DNA of 26,044 nt, taken from positions 1 to 26,044 of the forward strand of contig JBELMP010000013.1 in NCBI GenBank assembly GCA_042095695.1, written 5' to 3'. Position numbers and translations under genes: made by a program. This document shows, one piece after another, positions 14,470 through 21,628 of this stretch. This DNA is from Maricaulis sp042095695 (GTDB taxonomy: Bacteria > Pseudomonadota > Alphaproteobacteria > Caulobacterales > Maricaulaceae). Position 1 is the stretch's first letter; each line of letters starts with the position of its first letter. A model generated the notes under the pieces. That model was not told the origin of the DNA. It did no database searches and saw only the letters and a program-made list of their open reading frames with translations.

Positions 14470-16866
14470 ATGACCAAAACCCTTCCGCTTCTGCCTCTTC
14501 GCGACATTGTGGTCTTCCCCCACATGATCGTCCCGCTGTTTGTGGGGCGAGAAAAGTCGGTGCGTGCGCTGGAAGAAGTCATGCGGGCTGACAAGCAGAT
14601 CCTGCTCGCCACCCAGCGTAATGCGTCCGATGATGAACCGACCCCCGAAGCCATTCATGCGACCGGCGTGATCGCATCCGTCCTGCAATTGCTGAAACTG
14701 CCGGACGGCACTGTCAAAGTGCTGGTTGAAGGCGGTACGCGCGTTGAACTGACGAAGTTCATCGATAATGAAAGCTTTTATCAGGCGGAATGCGATGACA
14801 TGCCGGATGATGCCGGTGACGACACCGAATTTGAGGCGCTGATGCGTTCGGTGGCCGGCAAGTTCGACGATTATGTCAAGCTGAACAAGAAGGTGCCGCC
14901 GGAGGCTCTGGCCTCGCTGGCGCAGATCACCGAGCCGGGCAAGCTGGCGGACACGATTGCCGCGCATCTGGCCGTCAAGATTGACGAGAAACAGTCTCTG
15001 CTCGAAGAGACCGATGTTGCCAAACGCCTTGAGCGTATTCTCGGCCTTATGGAAGGCGAGATCGGCGTGCTCCAGGTGGAGAAGAAAATCCGCTCGCGCG
15101 TCAAGCGTCAGATGGAAAAGACGCAGCGCGAATATTATCTCAATGAGCAGATGAAGGCGATCCAGCGCGAGCTGGGCGAGGGCGATGATGGCCGCGAGGA
15201 GCTCGCCGCGCTCGAGGAGCGGCTGGAAAACGCGAAACTGTCCAAGGAAGCGCGGACAAAGGCCGAGGCAGAGTTCAAGAAACTCCGCCAGATGAGCCCG
15301 ATGTCGGCGGAAGCCACCGTCGTGCGCAATTATCTCGACTGGATCCTGGCCTTGCCCTGGGGCAAGCGGAAGCGCCTGAAAAATGATCTCAAGCGTGCCG
15401 AGGACGTGCTCGATACCGATCATTACGGGCTGGAAAAAGTCAAAGAACGTATTCTCGAGCATCTCGCCGTCCAGGCCCGCACGCGCAAGCTGAAAGGGCC
15501 AATCCTTTGCCTGGTGGGGCCTCCGGGGGTTGGTAAAACCTCATTGGGACGTTCCATCGCCAAGGCCACCGGCCGGGATTTTGTGCGCATGTCCCTCGGG
15601 GGTGTGCGTGACGAGGCGGAAATCCGCGGGCATCGGCGCACCTATATCGGTTCCATGCCGGGGCGGATCGTGCAGTCGATGAAGAAGACGAATTCGTCCA
15701 ACCCGCTCTTCCTGCTCGATGAGATCGACAAGCTTGGGGCTGATTATCGCGGCGATCCGGCCTCTGCCCTTCTCGAAGTGCTCGATCCTGAACAGAATTC
15801 GACCTTCAATGATCACTATCTCGAAGTCGATTATGATCTCTCGGACATCATGTTCGTGACGACAGCGAATACGCTCAACTTGCCGCAGCCGCTTCTCGAC
15901 CGGATGGAGATCATCCGGATCGCGGGCTATACGGAAGATGAGAAGGTCGAGATTGCACAGCGCCATATCATCCCCAAGCAGATGAAAAACCATTCGCTCT
16001 CGGAGGGAGAATGGGCCTTGGGCGAAGACGGTTTGCGCGATCTCATCCGCTATTATACCCGCGAGGCCGGCGTTCGCAGTCTCGAGCGCGAAATCGCCAA
16101 TCTCGCCCGCAAGTCGGTTCGCAAGATCGAAAGTGGTGATCTGGAGTCCGTCTCGATCACACCGGATAATCTCAAGGATTTCTCCGGCGTGCGTAAATTC
16201 CGCTTCGGTGAGACTGACAAGACCGATCAGACCGGTGTCGTTACCGGCCTGGCCTGGACGGAGGTTGGCGGCGATCTTCTGACGATTGAAGCCGTACGCA
16301 TGCCCGGCAAGGGCCAGATGAAGGTCACCGGCAATCTGCGCGATGTGATGAAGGAATCCATCTCTGCCGCGAACTCCTTCGTACAGTCGCGGGCGCCGTC
16401 GCTGGGCGTCAAGCCGACCCTGTTCCGCGCGACGGACATCCATGTCCATGTGCCTGAGGGTGCAACGCCAAAGGATGGTCCCTCTGCCGGTATTGGCATG
16501 ATGACGGCCATTGTTTCGGCGCTGACCGGCGTGCCTGTCCGAAAGGATATTGCGATGACCGGTGAAATCACCCTGCGCGGCCGCGTACTGCCGATTGGCG
16601 GTCTGAAGGAAAAACTGCTCGCTGCCTTGCGGGGCGGTGTGAAGACCGTGCTGATCCCGCAGGAAAATGAAAAGGATCTCGAGGAGATCCCGGACAATGT
16701 CAAAGAGGGGCTGGAGATCATCCCGATTGAAACCGCTGATGAAGTTCTCACCCGGGCCCTGGTCGAGCCGGTTGAACCGGTAGAATGGACCGAAGCGGAT
16801 GAGGCCGCCCTGGCCGCCCTGGCGAATCCTGCCTCGGATGCCACAGGCACGCAGATTGCGCACTAG
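14470..16866 (+). CDS. lon: ATP-dependent Lon protease
   Basis: Lon is a hexameric cytoplasmic AAA+ serine protease that degrades misfolded and regulatory proteins. It has 798 residues, the usual length of the LonA type. The N-terminal LON substrate-binding domain begins LPLLPLRDIVVFPHMIVPLF and extends to about 200, followed by a coiled-coil region. Walker A GPPGVGKT is at residues 350-357, and the Walker B region (FLLDEIDK) lies near residue 415-425. The protease domain has the Ser-Lys dyad: Ser672 in KDGPSAGIGM and Lys715 in GLKEKLL. GGAG (14455-14458) lies 11 nt before the ATG, a rather long spacing, just after a leader stem. A strong terminator follows at 16901. Confidence 0.98.
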   Translation: MTKTLPLLPLRDIVVFPHMIVPLFVGREKSVRALEEVMRADKQILLATQRNASDDEPTPEAIHATGVIASVLQLLKLPDGTVKVLVEGGTRVELTKFIDNESFYQAECDDMPDDAGDDTEFEALMRSVAGKFDDYVKLNKKVPPEALASLAQITEPGKLADTIAAHLAVKIDEKQSLLEETDVAKRLERILGLMEGEIGVLQVEKKIRSRVKRQMEKTQREYYLNEQMKAIQRELGEGDDGREELAALEERLENAKLSKEARTKAEAEFKKLRQMSPMSAEATVVRNYLDWILALPWGKRKRLKNDLKRAEDVLDTDHYGLEKVKERILEHLAVQARTRKLKGPILCLVGPPGVGKTSLGRSIAKATGRDFVRMSLGGVRDEAEIRGHRRTYIGSMPGRIVQSMKKTNSSNPLFLLDEIDKLGADYRGDPASALLEVLDPEQNSTFNDHYLEVDYDLSDIMFVTTANTLNLPQPLLDRMEIIRIAGYTEDEKVEIAQRHIIPKQMKNHSLSEGEWALGEDGLRDLIRYYTREAGVRSLEREIANLARKSVRKIESGDLESVSITPDNLKDFSGVRKFRFGETDKTDQTGVVTGLAWTEVGGDLLTIEAVRMPGKGQMKVTGNLRDVMKESISAANSFVQSRAPSLGVKPTLFRATDIHVHVPEGATPKDGPSAGIGMMTAIVSALTGVPVRKDIAMTGEITLRGRVLPIGGLKEKLLAALRGGVKTVLIPQENEKDLEEIPDNVKEGLEIIPIETADEVLTRALVEPVEPVEWTEADEAALAALANPASDATGTQIAH

Positions 16867-16900
16867 TCTCAGATGAAACCAGTTTGAGCACGAAAATCAG

Positions 16901-16929
16901 AGCCGCGGTGCAAACCGCGGTTCTTTTTT
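16901..16929 (+). terminator. Intrinsic terminator of lon
   Basis: CCGCGGT (16903-16909) pairs with ACCGCGG (16914-16920) around a GCAA tetraloop, extended by a G-U and an A-U pair, then TTCTTTTTT. It lies 37 bp past the lon stop and cuts lon off from the pheA leader. Confidence 0.9.
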
Positions 16930-16962
16930 GCTCAAAATGCACAGGTGTTAACCCTGAGGGGA

Positions 16963-16998
16963 TTGACGGGCGTCGGTGCCGCCCTCACAGTTCTCATC
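16963..16998 (+). promoter_or_regulatory. Candidate promoter of the pheA leader transcript
   Basis: TTGACGG (16963-16969) is an exact match to the -35 of the Caulobacter housekeeping consensus (TTGACGS, spacer 10-14, GCTANAWC). The best -10 at that spacing, GCCCTCAC (16981-16988), is a poor match. Transcription from it would begin very near the leader-peptide ATG at 16999, which has no Shine-Dalgarno. The position after the lon terminator and before the leader fits; the weak -10 keeps confidence low. Confidence 0.35.
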
Positions 16999-17070
16999 AT
17001 GATGACGCAGCGCTACTATTTTACCGGCTATTTTACCGACGCATCCTGCAATGGGGCGGTGGCCGGGTAA
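16999..17070 (+). CDS. Candidate aromatic-rich leader peptide of pheA
   Basis: This short frame codes for 23 residues starting MMTQ and ending in TAA. Codons 6-12 read RYYFTGYF without its first residue: Tyr-Tyr-Phe-Thr-Gly-Tyr-Phe, so five of seven are aromatic. Both Phe codons are TTT, the less common choice in GC-rich DNA. A 12-bp tandem unit (CTATTTTACCG at 17016-17026 and 17028-17038) encodes the repeated Tyr-Phe-Thr. The stop lies 28 bp before a terminator hairpin that precedes pheA, the layout of pheL-type attenuation. It is in a different frame from pheA. No Shine-Dalgarno is visible, so translation may be leaderless or weak, or start at the second ATG (17002). The peptide is expected to act only by being translated. 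Confidence 0.6.
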   Translation: MMTQRYYFTGYFTDASCNGAVAG

Positions 17071-17126
17071 CGTTTGCGATCAGCAACGAATTTCCAAGGA
17101 CCTCCCCTCGGGGAGGTCTTTTTTTT
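17053..17126 (+). terminator. pheA attenuator: terminator with competing antiterminator
   Basis: GACCTCCCC (17099-17107) pairs with GGGGAGGTC (17110-17118), 9 perfect pairs, followed by eight Ts (17119-17126). It stands 46 bp before the pheA ATG, upstream of the gene rather than after one. The alternative partner for ACCTCCCC (17100-17107) is GGGGCGGT (17053-17060, codons 19-21 of the leader frame), with 7 of 8 pairs. A third stem could occupy that partner: TTACCGGC (17021-17028) with GCCGGGTAA (17062-17070, one bulge) and ACCG (17035-17038) with CGGT (17057-17060). A ribosome stalled at the Phe codons would leave 17053-17060 free, while one at the stop would cover it. The terminator is seen; its regulatory use is inferred. 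Confidence 0.7.
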
Positions 17127-17171
17127 GGGGTGCCGGTCTATTGCGATACCGGGCCGAATGAGGACGGGCCA

Positions 17172-18326
17172 ATGAGTGACACGACGCAGAGAGATGAAGT
17201 CCGGGCGGCGATTTCTGATATCGACCGGCAATTGGTGGAGATGATCGCCCGGCGTAGCGATCTGGTTGACGAGATCCTCAAGGCGAAGGCTGAGGCCGGT
17301 CTGCCGGTCAGGGACCGCGACCGCGAACAGGCTGTGCTCAAGGGGGCGATTGATCGCGGTCAGGCGCTGGGCGTGTCGGCGGCTCTGGTGGAAACCCTGT
17401 TTCATGCCTTGTTTGAAGATTCGATCCAGCGCCAACGGACCAAGTTCGACAGCATGCGCGATGAGGATCTCAATGAGGCGAGCGTCGCCTATCTCGGCGG
17501 ACCTGGCAGTTATAGCCATATTGCTGCCCAGCGTATTTTCGAGCGGCGTAATGCGAGCGTGGTGCCGTCTCCCAAGCGCGACTTCATCTCCATTTTCCGC
17601 GCGGTTGAAAGCGGGGAGGTCGATTACGGCGTCATTCCGATCGAGAATACGACCACGGGATCAATCAATGAAGTCTATGACTTGCTGTTGTCAGGCCGGT
17701 GCAAGATTGCCGGCGAGTTTCTCCTGCGCGTTGATCATTGCCTGATTGGTCGCTCGGCGGGTCTTGGGCGCATCAACCGGGTCTATGGTCATCCCCAGGC
17801 GCTCGCCCAGTCGCGCCGCTGGCTGGCCAGCCATCCTGAGATCGAGACCCATATGGCTTCGAGCTCGACGCGCGCCCTGGAACGCCTGCTCGAGGATGAT
17901 GATACGGCCGGCGTGATTGCCGGGGCTGACGCGGCGCGCCTCTTCGGTTTTGATGTGCTGGAGAGCGGTGTCGGCGATCACGAGCAGAATATCACGCGTT
18001 TCATTGTCATTACGCGGGAGTTGAAGAAACCGACCCGCGAGGTTGAGTGCAAGACATCCATGATGTTCACCACGCGCGATACGGCGGGCGCCCTGATCGA
18101 TGCGCTCATGGGCTTCCGTGATGGTGCCATAAATCTGGTGAAGCTTGAGAGCCGCCCCATACCGGGCAATCCCTGGGAGGAAATGTTCATCATGGATGTC
18201 GAGGGTCATATCGACGACCAGGCCATTATTGACGCCATGAAAGTGCTCGAGGCCCACACTCGCGAGATCAAGCATCTGGGCTGTTATGCCTCTGATGCGA
18301 TCGACACCGTCAGTGTTGCCGAATAG
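17172..18326 (+). CDS. pheA: Bifunctional chorismate mutase / prephenate dehydratase (P-protein)
   Basis: PheA turns chorismate into prephenate and then phenylpyruvate, the committed route to phenylalanine. The 384 residues match the E. coli P-protein (386). An AroQ-type chorismate mutase domain covers about 1-90 (DIDRQLVEMIARRSDLVDEI, KAKAEAGLPVRDRDRE). The dehydratase domain runs from about 100 to 280 (VAYLGGPGSYSHIAA, IPIENTTTGSINEVYD, and the catalytic-region motif NITRFIVI). A C-terminal ACT domain for phenylalanine feedback follows (AGALIDALMGF, LVKLESRPIPG). The ATG at 17172 is chosen because GAGGA (17160-17164) lies 7 nt before it. A longer in-frame form from 16884 would run through two terminators. 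Transcription is probably controlled by the leader attenuator upstream. A hairpin follows the stop. Confidence 0.97.
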   Translation: MSDTTQRDEVRAAISDIDRQLVEMIARRSDLVDEILKAKAEAGLPVRDRDREQAVLKGAIDRGQALGVSAALVETLFHALFEDSIQRQRTKFDSMRDEDLNEASVAYLGGPGSYSHIAAQRIFERRNASVVPSPKRDFISIFRAVESGEVDYGVIPIENTTTGSINEVYDLLLSGRCKIAGEFLLRVDHCLIGRSAGLGRINRVYGHPQALAQSRRWLASHPEIETHMASSSTRALERLLEDDDTAGVIAGADAARLFGFDVLESGVGDHEQNITRFIVITRELKKPTREVECKTSMMFTTRDTAGALIDALMGFRDGAINLVKLESRPIPGNPWEEMFIMDVEGHIDDQAIIDAMKVLEAHTREIKHLGCYASDAIDTVSVAE

Positions 18327-18331
18327 GCGTT

Positions 18332-18356
18332 TGCGGGGGCGTCGATCGCCCCCGCA
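18332..18356. terminator. Hairpin between convergent pheA and yiaA-like gene
   Basis: TGCGGGGGCG (18332-18341) pairs with CGCCCCCGCA (18347-18356), 10 perfect pairs around a 5-nt loop. There is no T-run on either strand. Its place between two convergent stops 35 bp apart suggests a shared, bidirectional end. Confidence 0.6.
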
Positions 18357-18361
18357 TCAGC

Positions 18362-18625
18362 TTACTCACCGGCCACATAGTCACTCAGCAGCTTCTCCTG
18401 TTTGGCGCGCTCGACCTTGGAGGAAAACTGCTCATTGATCCGCACTTCCTGCAGCGTCTTCACCAGGGTGATGAGCGATCCGGAGAGAAACAGGATCCCC
18501 ATGCCGACATAGCCTTTTGTCGAGAGGTCGACTGGCATCAAGAGCAGCGACAGGGCCAGCATGCCAAGCGCAATCGCGACGCAGGCATAGTTGAAACCGA
18601 TCCAGAGTTTGGATTGACCGAGCAT
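18362..18625 (-). CDS. YiaA/YiaB-family small inner-membrane protein
   Basis: The product has 87 residues and two membrane helices: a first from about residue 8 to 30 (WIGFNYACVAIALGMLALSL) and a second from about 38 to 58 (GYVGMGILFLSGSLITLVKT). It ends in a charged tail. The segment between the helices, MPVDLSTKGYVGMG, resembles the conserved LDLSxKGYY part of the YiaAB two-helix domain. The molecular role of this family is unknown. Its ATG overlaps the pspA stop (TAATG), so the two are translationally coupled, which points to a job at the membrane alongside PspA. Confidence 0.8.
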   Translation of the reverse strand: MLGQSKLWIGFNYACVAIALGMLALSLLLMPVDLSTKGYVGMGILFLSGSLITLVKTLQEVRINEQFSSKVERAKQEKLLSDYVAGE

Positions 18626-19317
18626 TATTCATCCTCCTGCGCCATCGCGCTGCGCAGGCGCGTCAATATCGCTGCAGCATCGCAGGTCTGCCCCTCGCCA
18701 CAGCCTTCCGCAGCCAGGCGGTCGATCAGCGCGTCGCCAGTCAGATCGGCATTGATGTCGTCAAAAATCTCCATTTCCTCAAACGGATCGGGTTGATCAA
18801 GAAAACGCTCGAGGACTTTCTCGCCTTCCATAAGAGCGGCCATCCCGCTGAGATCGCCCTTGATATCGCTGAGGCTGGCGCGCTCGGCAGCGATCGCCTT
18901 GACCGAAATCATGCCCTGTTTGAGTTCAACAATGCGGCCCTGCCCATGATCGATCATGTGGCGCAGGCGTTCGATCGATAGCTGGGTTCTCCGGCGTGCC
19001 TGATTTCGGACATTCTGTTCGTTTTCCATACGCGCGAGATGTCCAGCTGCTTCGTTGGCCAGGTCGTCGAGTTCGGCCTTCAGAGCCTGTTTGATACGCG
19101 ATTCCAGATCGTCTTGCCGTGCGCTAAGCGCATTGATTTGACGGTCTTCATTGCGCGCTTTCAGGATCAGTCGGGCGAGGGCGCGCTTGGCGCGATCATG
19201 ACTGGTCTCCGCCTCGCGGATTTTCTGTTCCAGGATGACAACCGCATTCTGGTTCTCGATCCGCTCTCGCGTCCGGGCCGTCTCGCCGCGAACGATGGTC
19301 ATCAGGGTTGAGAACAT
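18625..19317 (-). CDS. pspA: PspA/IM30-family phage-shock protein
   Basis: PspA-family proteins are ESCRT-III-like coiled-coil proteins that bind stressed inner membrane and limit proton leakage. The product has 230 residues with an amphipathic N-terminus (MFSTLMTIVRGET), then a long charged helical stretch (AVVILEQKIREAETSHDRAKRAL to about residue 150), the family pattern. The C-terminal 60 residues are acidic and include two cysteines (GCGEGQTCDAA), which is less usual. AAAGGAG (19324-19330) lies 6 nt before the ATG, and a palindromic operator sits directly upstream of it. The downstream partner is the YiaA-like gene. The divergent TetR gene is the likely regulator; no pspF, pspB or pspC is in the window. 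Confidence 0.9.
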   Translation of the reverse strand: MFSTLMTIVRGETARTRERIENQNAVVILEQKIREAETSHDRAKRALARLILKARNEDRQINALSARQDDLESRIKQALKAELDDLANEAAGHLARMENEQNVRNQARRRTQLSIERLRHMIDHGQGRIVELKQGMISVKAIAAERASLSDIKGDLSGMAALMEGEKVLERFLDQPDPFEEMEIFDDINADLTGDALIDRLAAEGCGEGQTCDAAAILTRLRSAMAQEDE

Positions 19318-19331
19318 TGGAAACTCCTTTT

Positions 19332-19346
19332 ATGAACAATGTTCAT
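19332..19346. promoter_or_regulatory. TetR operator 1 (pspA side)
   Basis: ATGAAC-AAT-GTTCAT is a 15-bp inverted repeat with perfect 6-bp arms, one base upstream of the pspA Shine-Dalgarno. A bound repressor here would block pspA transcription. It matches operator 2 base for base in both arms. Confidence 0.75.
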
Positions 19347-19384
19347 TATTAGGGTGTCCGAGAATTGGATTCACGCAAATAGAA

Positions 19385-19401
19385 AATGAACAGCGTTCAT
19401 T
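19385..19401. promoter_or_regulatory. TetR operator 2 (regulator side)
   Basis: AATGAAC-AGC-GTTCATT is an inverted repeat with perfect 7-bp arms, ending 4 bp before the TetR ATG. Its centre is 54 bp from that of operator 1, about five helical turns, so both would face the same side of the DNA. It suggests autorepression. Confidence 0.75.
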
Positions 19402-19405
19402 AAAC

Positions 19406-20041
19406 ATGGTTCAGGAAGTGAATAAGAGTTTCAAACCGGCCAAAAAGCCAAGGGGCCGCCCGGCCTTGACCCAGGCGCACAAGGATAAAATCATTGTGAC
19501 GGCGCGACTTATCCTGTCGCAATATGGGCTGGAGGCGCTGCGTGCCCGCGCGCTCGCACAGGCCGCCGGCGTTTCGCTGGGATCGCTTTATAAATTCTAT
19601 CCGGACATGCAGGCGATCATCGGTGCGGTGAAGCTGGATGTGTATCGTGAGCTGACGCTTCACCTGCGCGCCGCCATGGATGATATGACGCGCATGCGCT
19701 GCCTCGACCGGCTCATGCAGCTTGCCTGGGCCTATCTCGACTATGTCCGTGCCCATGACAGGCTGTGGACTGCGTTGCTGGACTCCAATCGAAGCGAGGG
19801 CGGCCGCAGCCAGGCCTTTATCAATGCGGAGGACCATCTCTTCGCTGTCATTGAGCATGAACTCCAGGCACTACCCAAGCTCAGTCGCAAACAGGCGCCG
19901 GTGCTCGCCCGCGCCATGTGGGCCAGCGTGCACGGCATCGTCGCACAAACATTGCCGAACAGCCTGCATGAGGACCCGGTGGCCGACACGCTGGCACAGA
20001 TCGAGATGATCATCGGCTCCGTGGTCCGTGATCACTCCTGA
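19406..20041 (+). CDS. TetR/AcrR-family transcriptional regulator
   Basis: The 211-residue protein has a basic N-terminus (KPAKKPRGRPAL) and then a TetR DNA-binding domain at about residues 20-72. The helix-turn-helix reads ALRARALAQAAGVSLGSLYKFYPDMQAII. The C-terminal ligand and dimer domain is not assignable to a ligand class. The start at 19406 is preferred over 19235, because the longer form would read through both operators and part of pspA. No Shine-Dalgarno is visible; the operator lies right before the ATG. Divergent placement beside pspA-yiaA and the paired palindromes make it the likely repressor of that operon and of itself. The inducing signal is unknown. Confidence 0.92.
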   Translation: MVQEVNKSFKPAKKPRGRPALTQAHKDKIIVTARLILSQYGLEALRARALAQAAGVSLGSLYKFYPDMQAIIGAVKLDVYRELTLHLRAAMDDMTRMRCLDRLMQLAWAYLDYVRAHDRLWTALLDSNRSEGGRSQAFINAEDHLFAVIEHELQALPKLSRKQAPVLARAMWASVHGIVAQTLPNSLHEDPVADTLAQIEMIIGSVVRDHS

Positions 20042-20143
20042 CTCAATTCGCCCTTGCCGCGGTGGTTCGGGCTTGCTTTTGGGGGCGGGTCTGGCCTAGA
20101 ACGCGCGCCTGACCAGCGTCGGCCTTGATGCCGGGCGCGGATC

Positions 20144-20219
20144 GGGCGGTTAGCTCAGTTGGGAGAGCATCTCGTTTACACCGAGAGGGTCGGGGGTTCG
20201 AGCCCCTCACCGCCCACCA
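20144..20219 (+). tRNA. tRNA-Val (anticodon UAC)
   Basis: The acceptor stem GGGCGGT pairs with ACCGCCC (20209-20215), and the CCA end is encoded (20217-20219). The anticodon stem TCTCG/CGAGA holds TTTACAC, giving anticodon UAC (valine). D-arm AGCTCAGTTGGGAGAGC and T-arm GGGGTTCGAGCCCC are standard; length 76 nt. Confidence 0.97.
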
Positions 20220-20236
20220 TTCCTTCAAGACTTCAC

Positions 20237-21619
20237 TCAGACGAAACCCGGTGACCCGGTGAAATTGCGCAGACCGGGCAGGGCGGCGTTCAGCTCGCTC
20301 TCGCTCAGTCCGAACCAACGGCCGAGCGGTGCTGCGAACTGTTCTACGGACGTGGTCGGGATCAGACGGCCCTGGCCGGCATCCTGATCATGCTCGGGCG
20401 TGAACAGGCCCGGATCGCCATAAATCTGTCCGCCATTGACCGCGCCGCCGACGACGAAATGGTGTGCGCCCCAGCCATGATCCGTGCCATCGCCATTGAC
20501 GGTGAGTGTGCGTCCGAAATCAGATGCGGTGAAAACGGTGACGTCATTATCCGCACCGATTTCCTGCATCGCTGTCATAAAGCTGGCGATACCATTGGCG
20601 ATCTCGGCCTGGAGGCCTGGCAGGTCCTGGGCCTGGGTGTCATGCGTGTCATAACCGCCCGCTGATACCAGGAAGACCTGCCTGGATGCGCCAAGGAGAT
20701 GGCGCAGGCTGATCATTTCGGCCACGGCACGGAATTGCTGGGAGACATGATCCTCGCCGAAATCCGTTGCGATCGGATTGGCAGCCTCGCGTGCCTCGGC
20801 ATAGCGCGCATTCGCATCGAGCGAGCGTTGCATCGCGCCAATAATATCCTGCTGGAGATAAAGGTCCGGCAATATTCCCTGTTGCCGGAAATGGTCTTCA
20901 AGCAGCTCGACAAGACCGTCGGCATTCGACCCGAAATATCCCGGCCATTGCAGGGCGTTGAGATTGCTCGGCCCGCTGATATCGATCGGAAATTGCCGCG
21001 CGACATCGCCGGACAGCCAGACCGAATTGCCGGACGGGCTCATCGCCGTAAAGAGCGGGTTGGTATTCGCTCCGGAATTGAGTGCTGCGTCTGCAAAGCG
21101 TCCGCCCCAGCCGAAACGCGCCCCTTCCGGCTGCGAGGACATCCAGACAGATTGCTGATCATTGTGCGAGAAAAGACGGGGGGGAAGCGAGCTGGCCTCT
21201 TCCAGGAATTGGGCCCGCGTTGTCGGTACAACCAGCGGGCCGACATTGCCCACAATCGCGGCATTGCCGCTCTCGAAGGCCGTATGCAGAGGCGCCAATT
21301 CTTGCGGCAGGGCGAATTGCCGGCCGCCGAAACTTGCCGCATTGCCCGGCGTCAGCGGAAGCAGATCTGGGCGGTCCCGCGATCGCCCGAGATCGCGGTA
21401 AGTCGTCAGCAGCGGTTCGCGGAAGCGCTCATATTCCTCCCAGCTCGCATCGTCGAAGGGCAGGAGCGTGTCGTAATTATCCATCCCGCCATAGAGGAAG
21501 AGACAAATCAGCGCCTTATAGCCCCCGGTATCCGCGGCGCGGGCGGGTAGGCTTGAGAGCAGGCCGGTCAGGCCGAGCGCGCCGGCAGAGCGCAGGAGGG
21601 TGCGTCGGGACAGGGTCAT
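20237..21619 (-). CDS. DUF1501 protein, Tat-exported
   Basis: The product has 460 residues. A twin-arginine signal (SRRTLLRSAGALGLTGLL, Arg5-Arg6) ends near ARAADT, so it is expected to be folded before export to the periplasm. The body has DUF1501 features: LICLFLYGGMDNYDTLLPF, RLFSHNDQQSVWMSSQ, VFLVSAGGYDTHDTQ and TASDFGRTLTVNGDGTDHGWG. The His- and Asp-containing motifs recall the sulfatase/alkaline-phosphatase fold, as generally proposed for the family; the substrate is unknown. The start has AGGAG overlapping the stop of the upstream DUF1800 gene, 9 bp away, so the two are co-translated. A tRNA-Val on the other strand lies 17 bp past its stop. Confidence 0.93.
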   Translation of the reverse strand: MTLSRRTLLRSAGALGLTGLLSSLPARAADTGGYKALICLFLYGGMDNYDTLLPFDDASWEEYERFREPLLTTYRDLGRSRDRPDLLPLTPGNAASFGGRQFALPQELAPLHTAFESGNAAIVGNVGPLVVPTTRAQFLEEASSLPPRLFSHNDQQSVWMSSQPEGARFGWGGRFADAALNSGANTNPLFTAMSPSGNSVWLSGDVARQFPIDISGPSNLNALQWPGYFGSNADGLVELLEDHFRQQGILPDLYLQQDIIGAMQRSLDANARYAEAREAANPIATDFGEDHVSQQFRAVAEMISLRHLLGASRQVFLVSAGGYDTHDTQAQDLPGLQAEIANGIASFMTAMQEIGADNDVTVFTASDFGRTLTVNGDGTDHGWGAHHFVVGGAVNGGQIYGDPGLFTPEHDQDAGQGRLIPTTSVEQFAAPLGRWFGLSESELNAALPGLRNFTGSPGFV

Positions 21620-21628
21620 GGGGATCTC

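Noticed and set aside
15541..16863. Minus-strand frame of 440 codons opposite lon
   Set aside because: It lies opposite the Lon AAA+ and protease domains, which are clearly coding on the plus strand.
16884..17171. 96-residue N-terminal extension of PheA in the same frame
   Set aside because: It would run through the end of the lon terminator and the attenuator hairpin. A Shine-Dalgarno and the family start both point to 17172.
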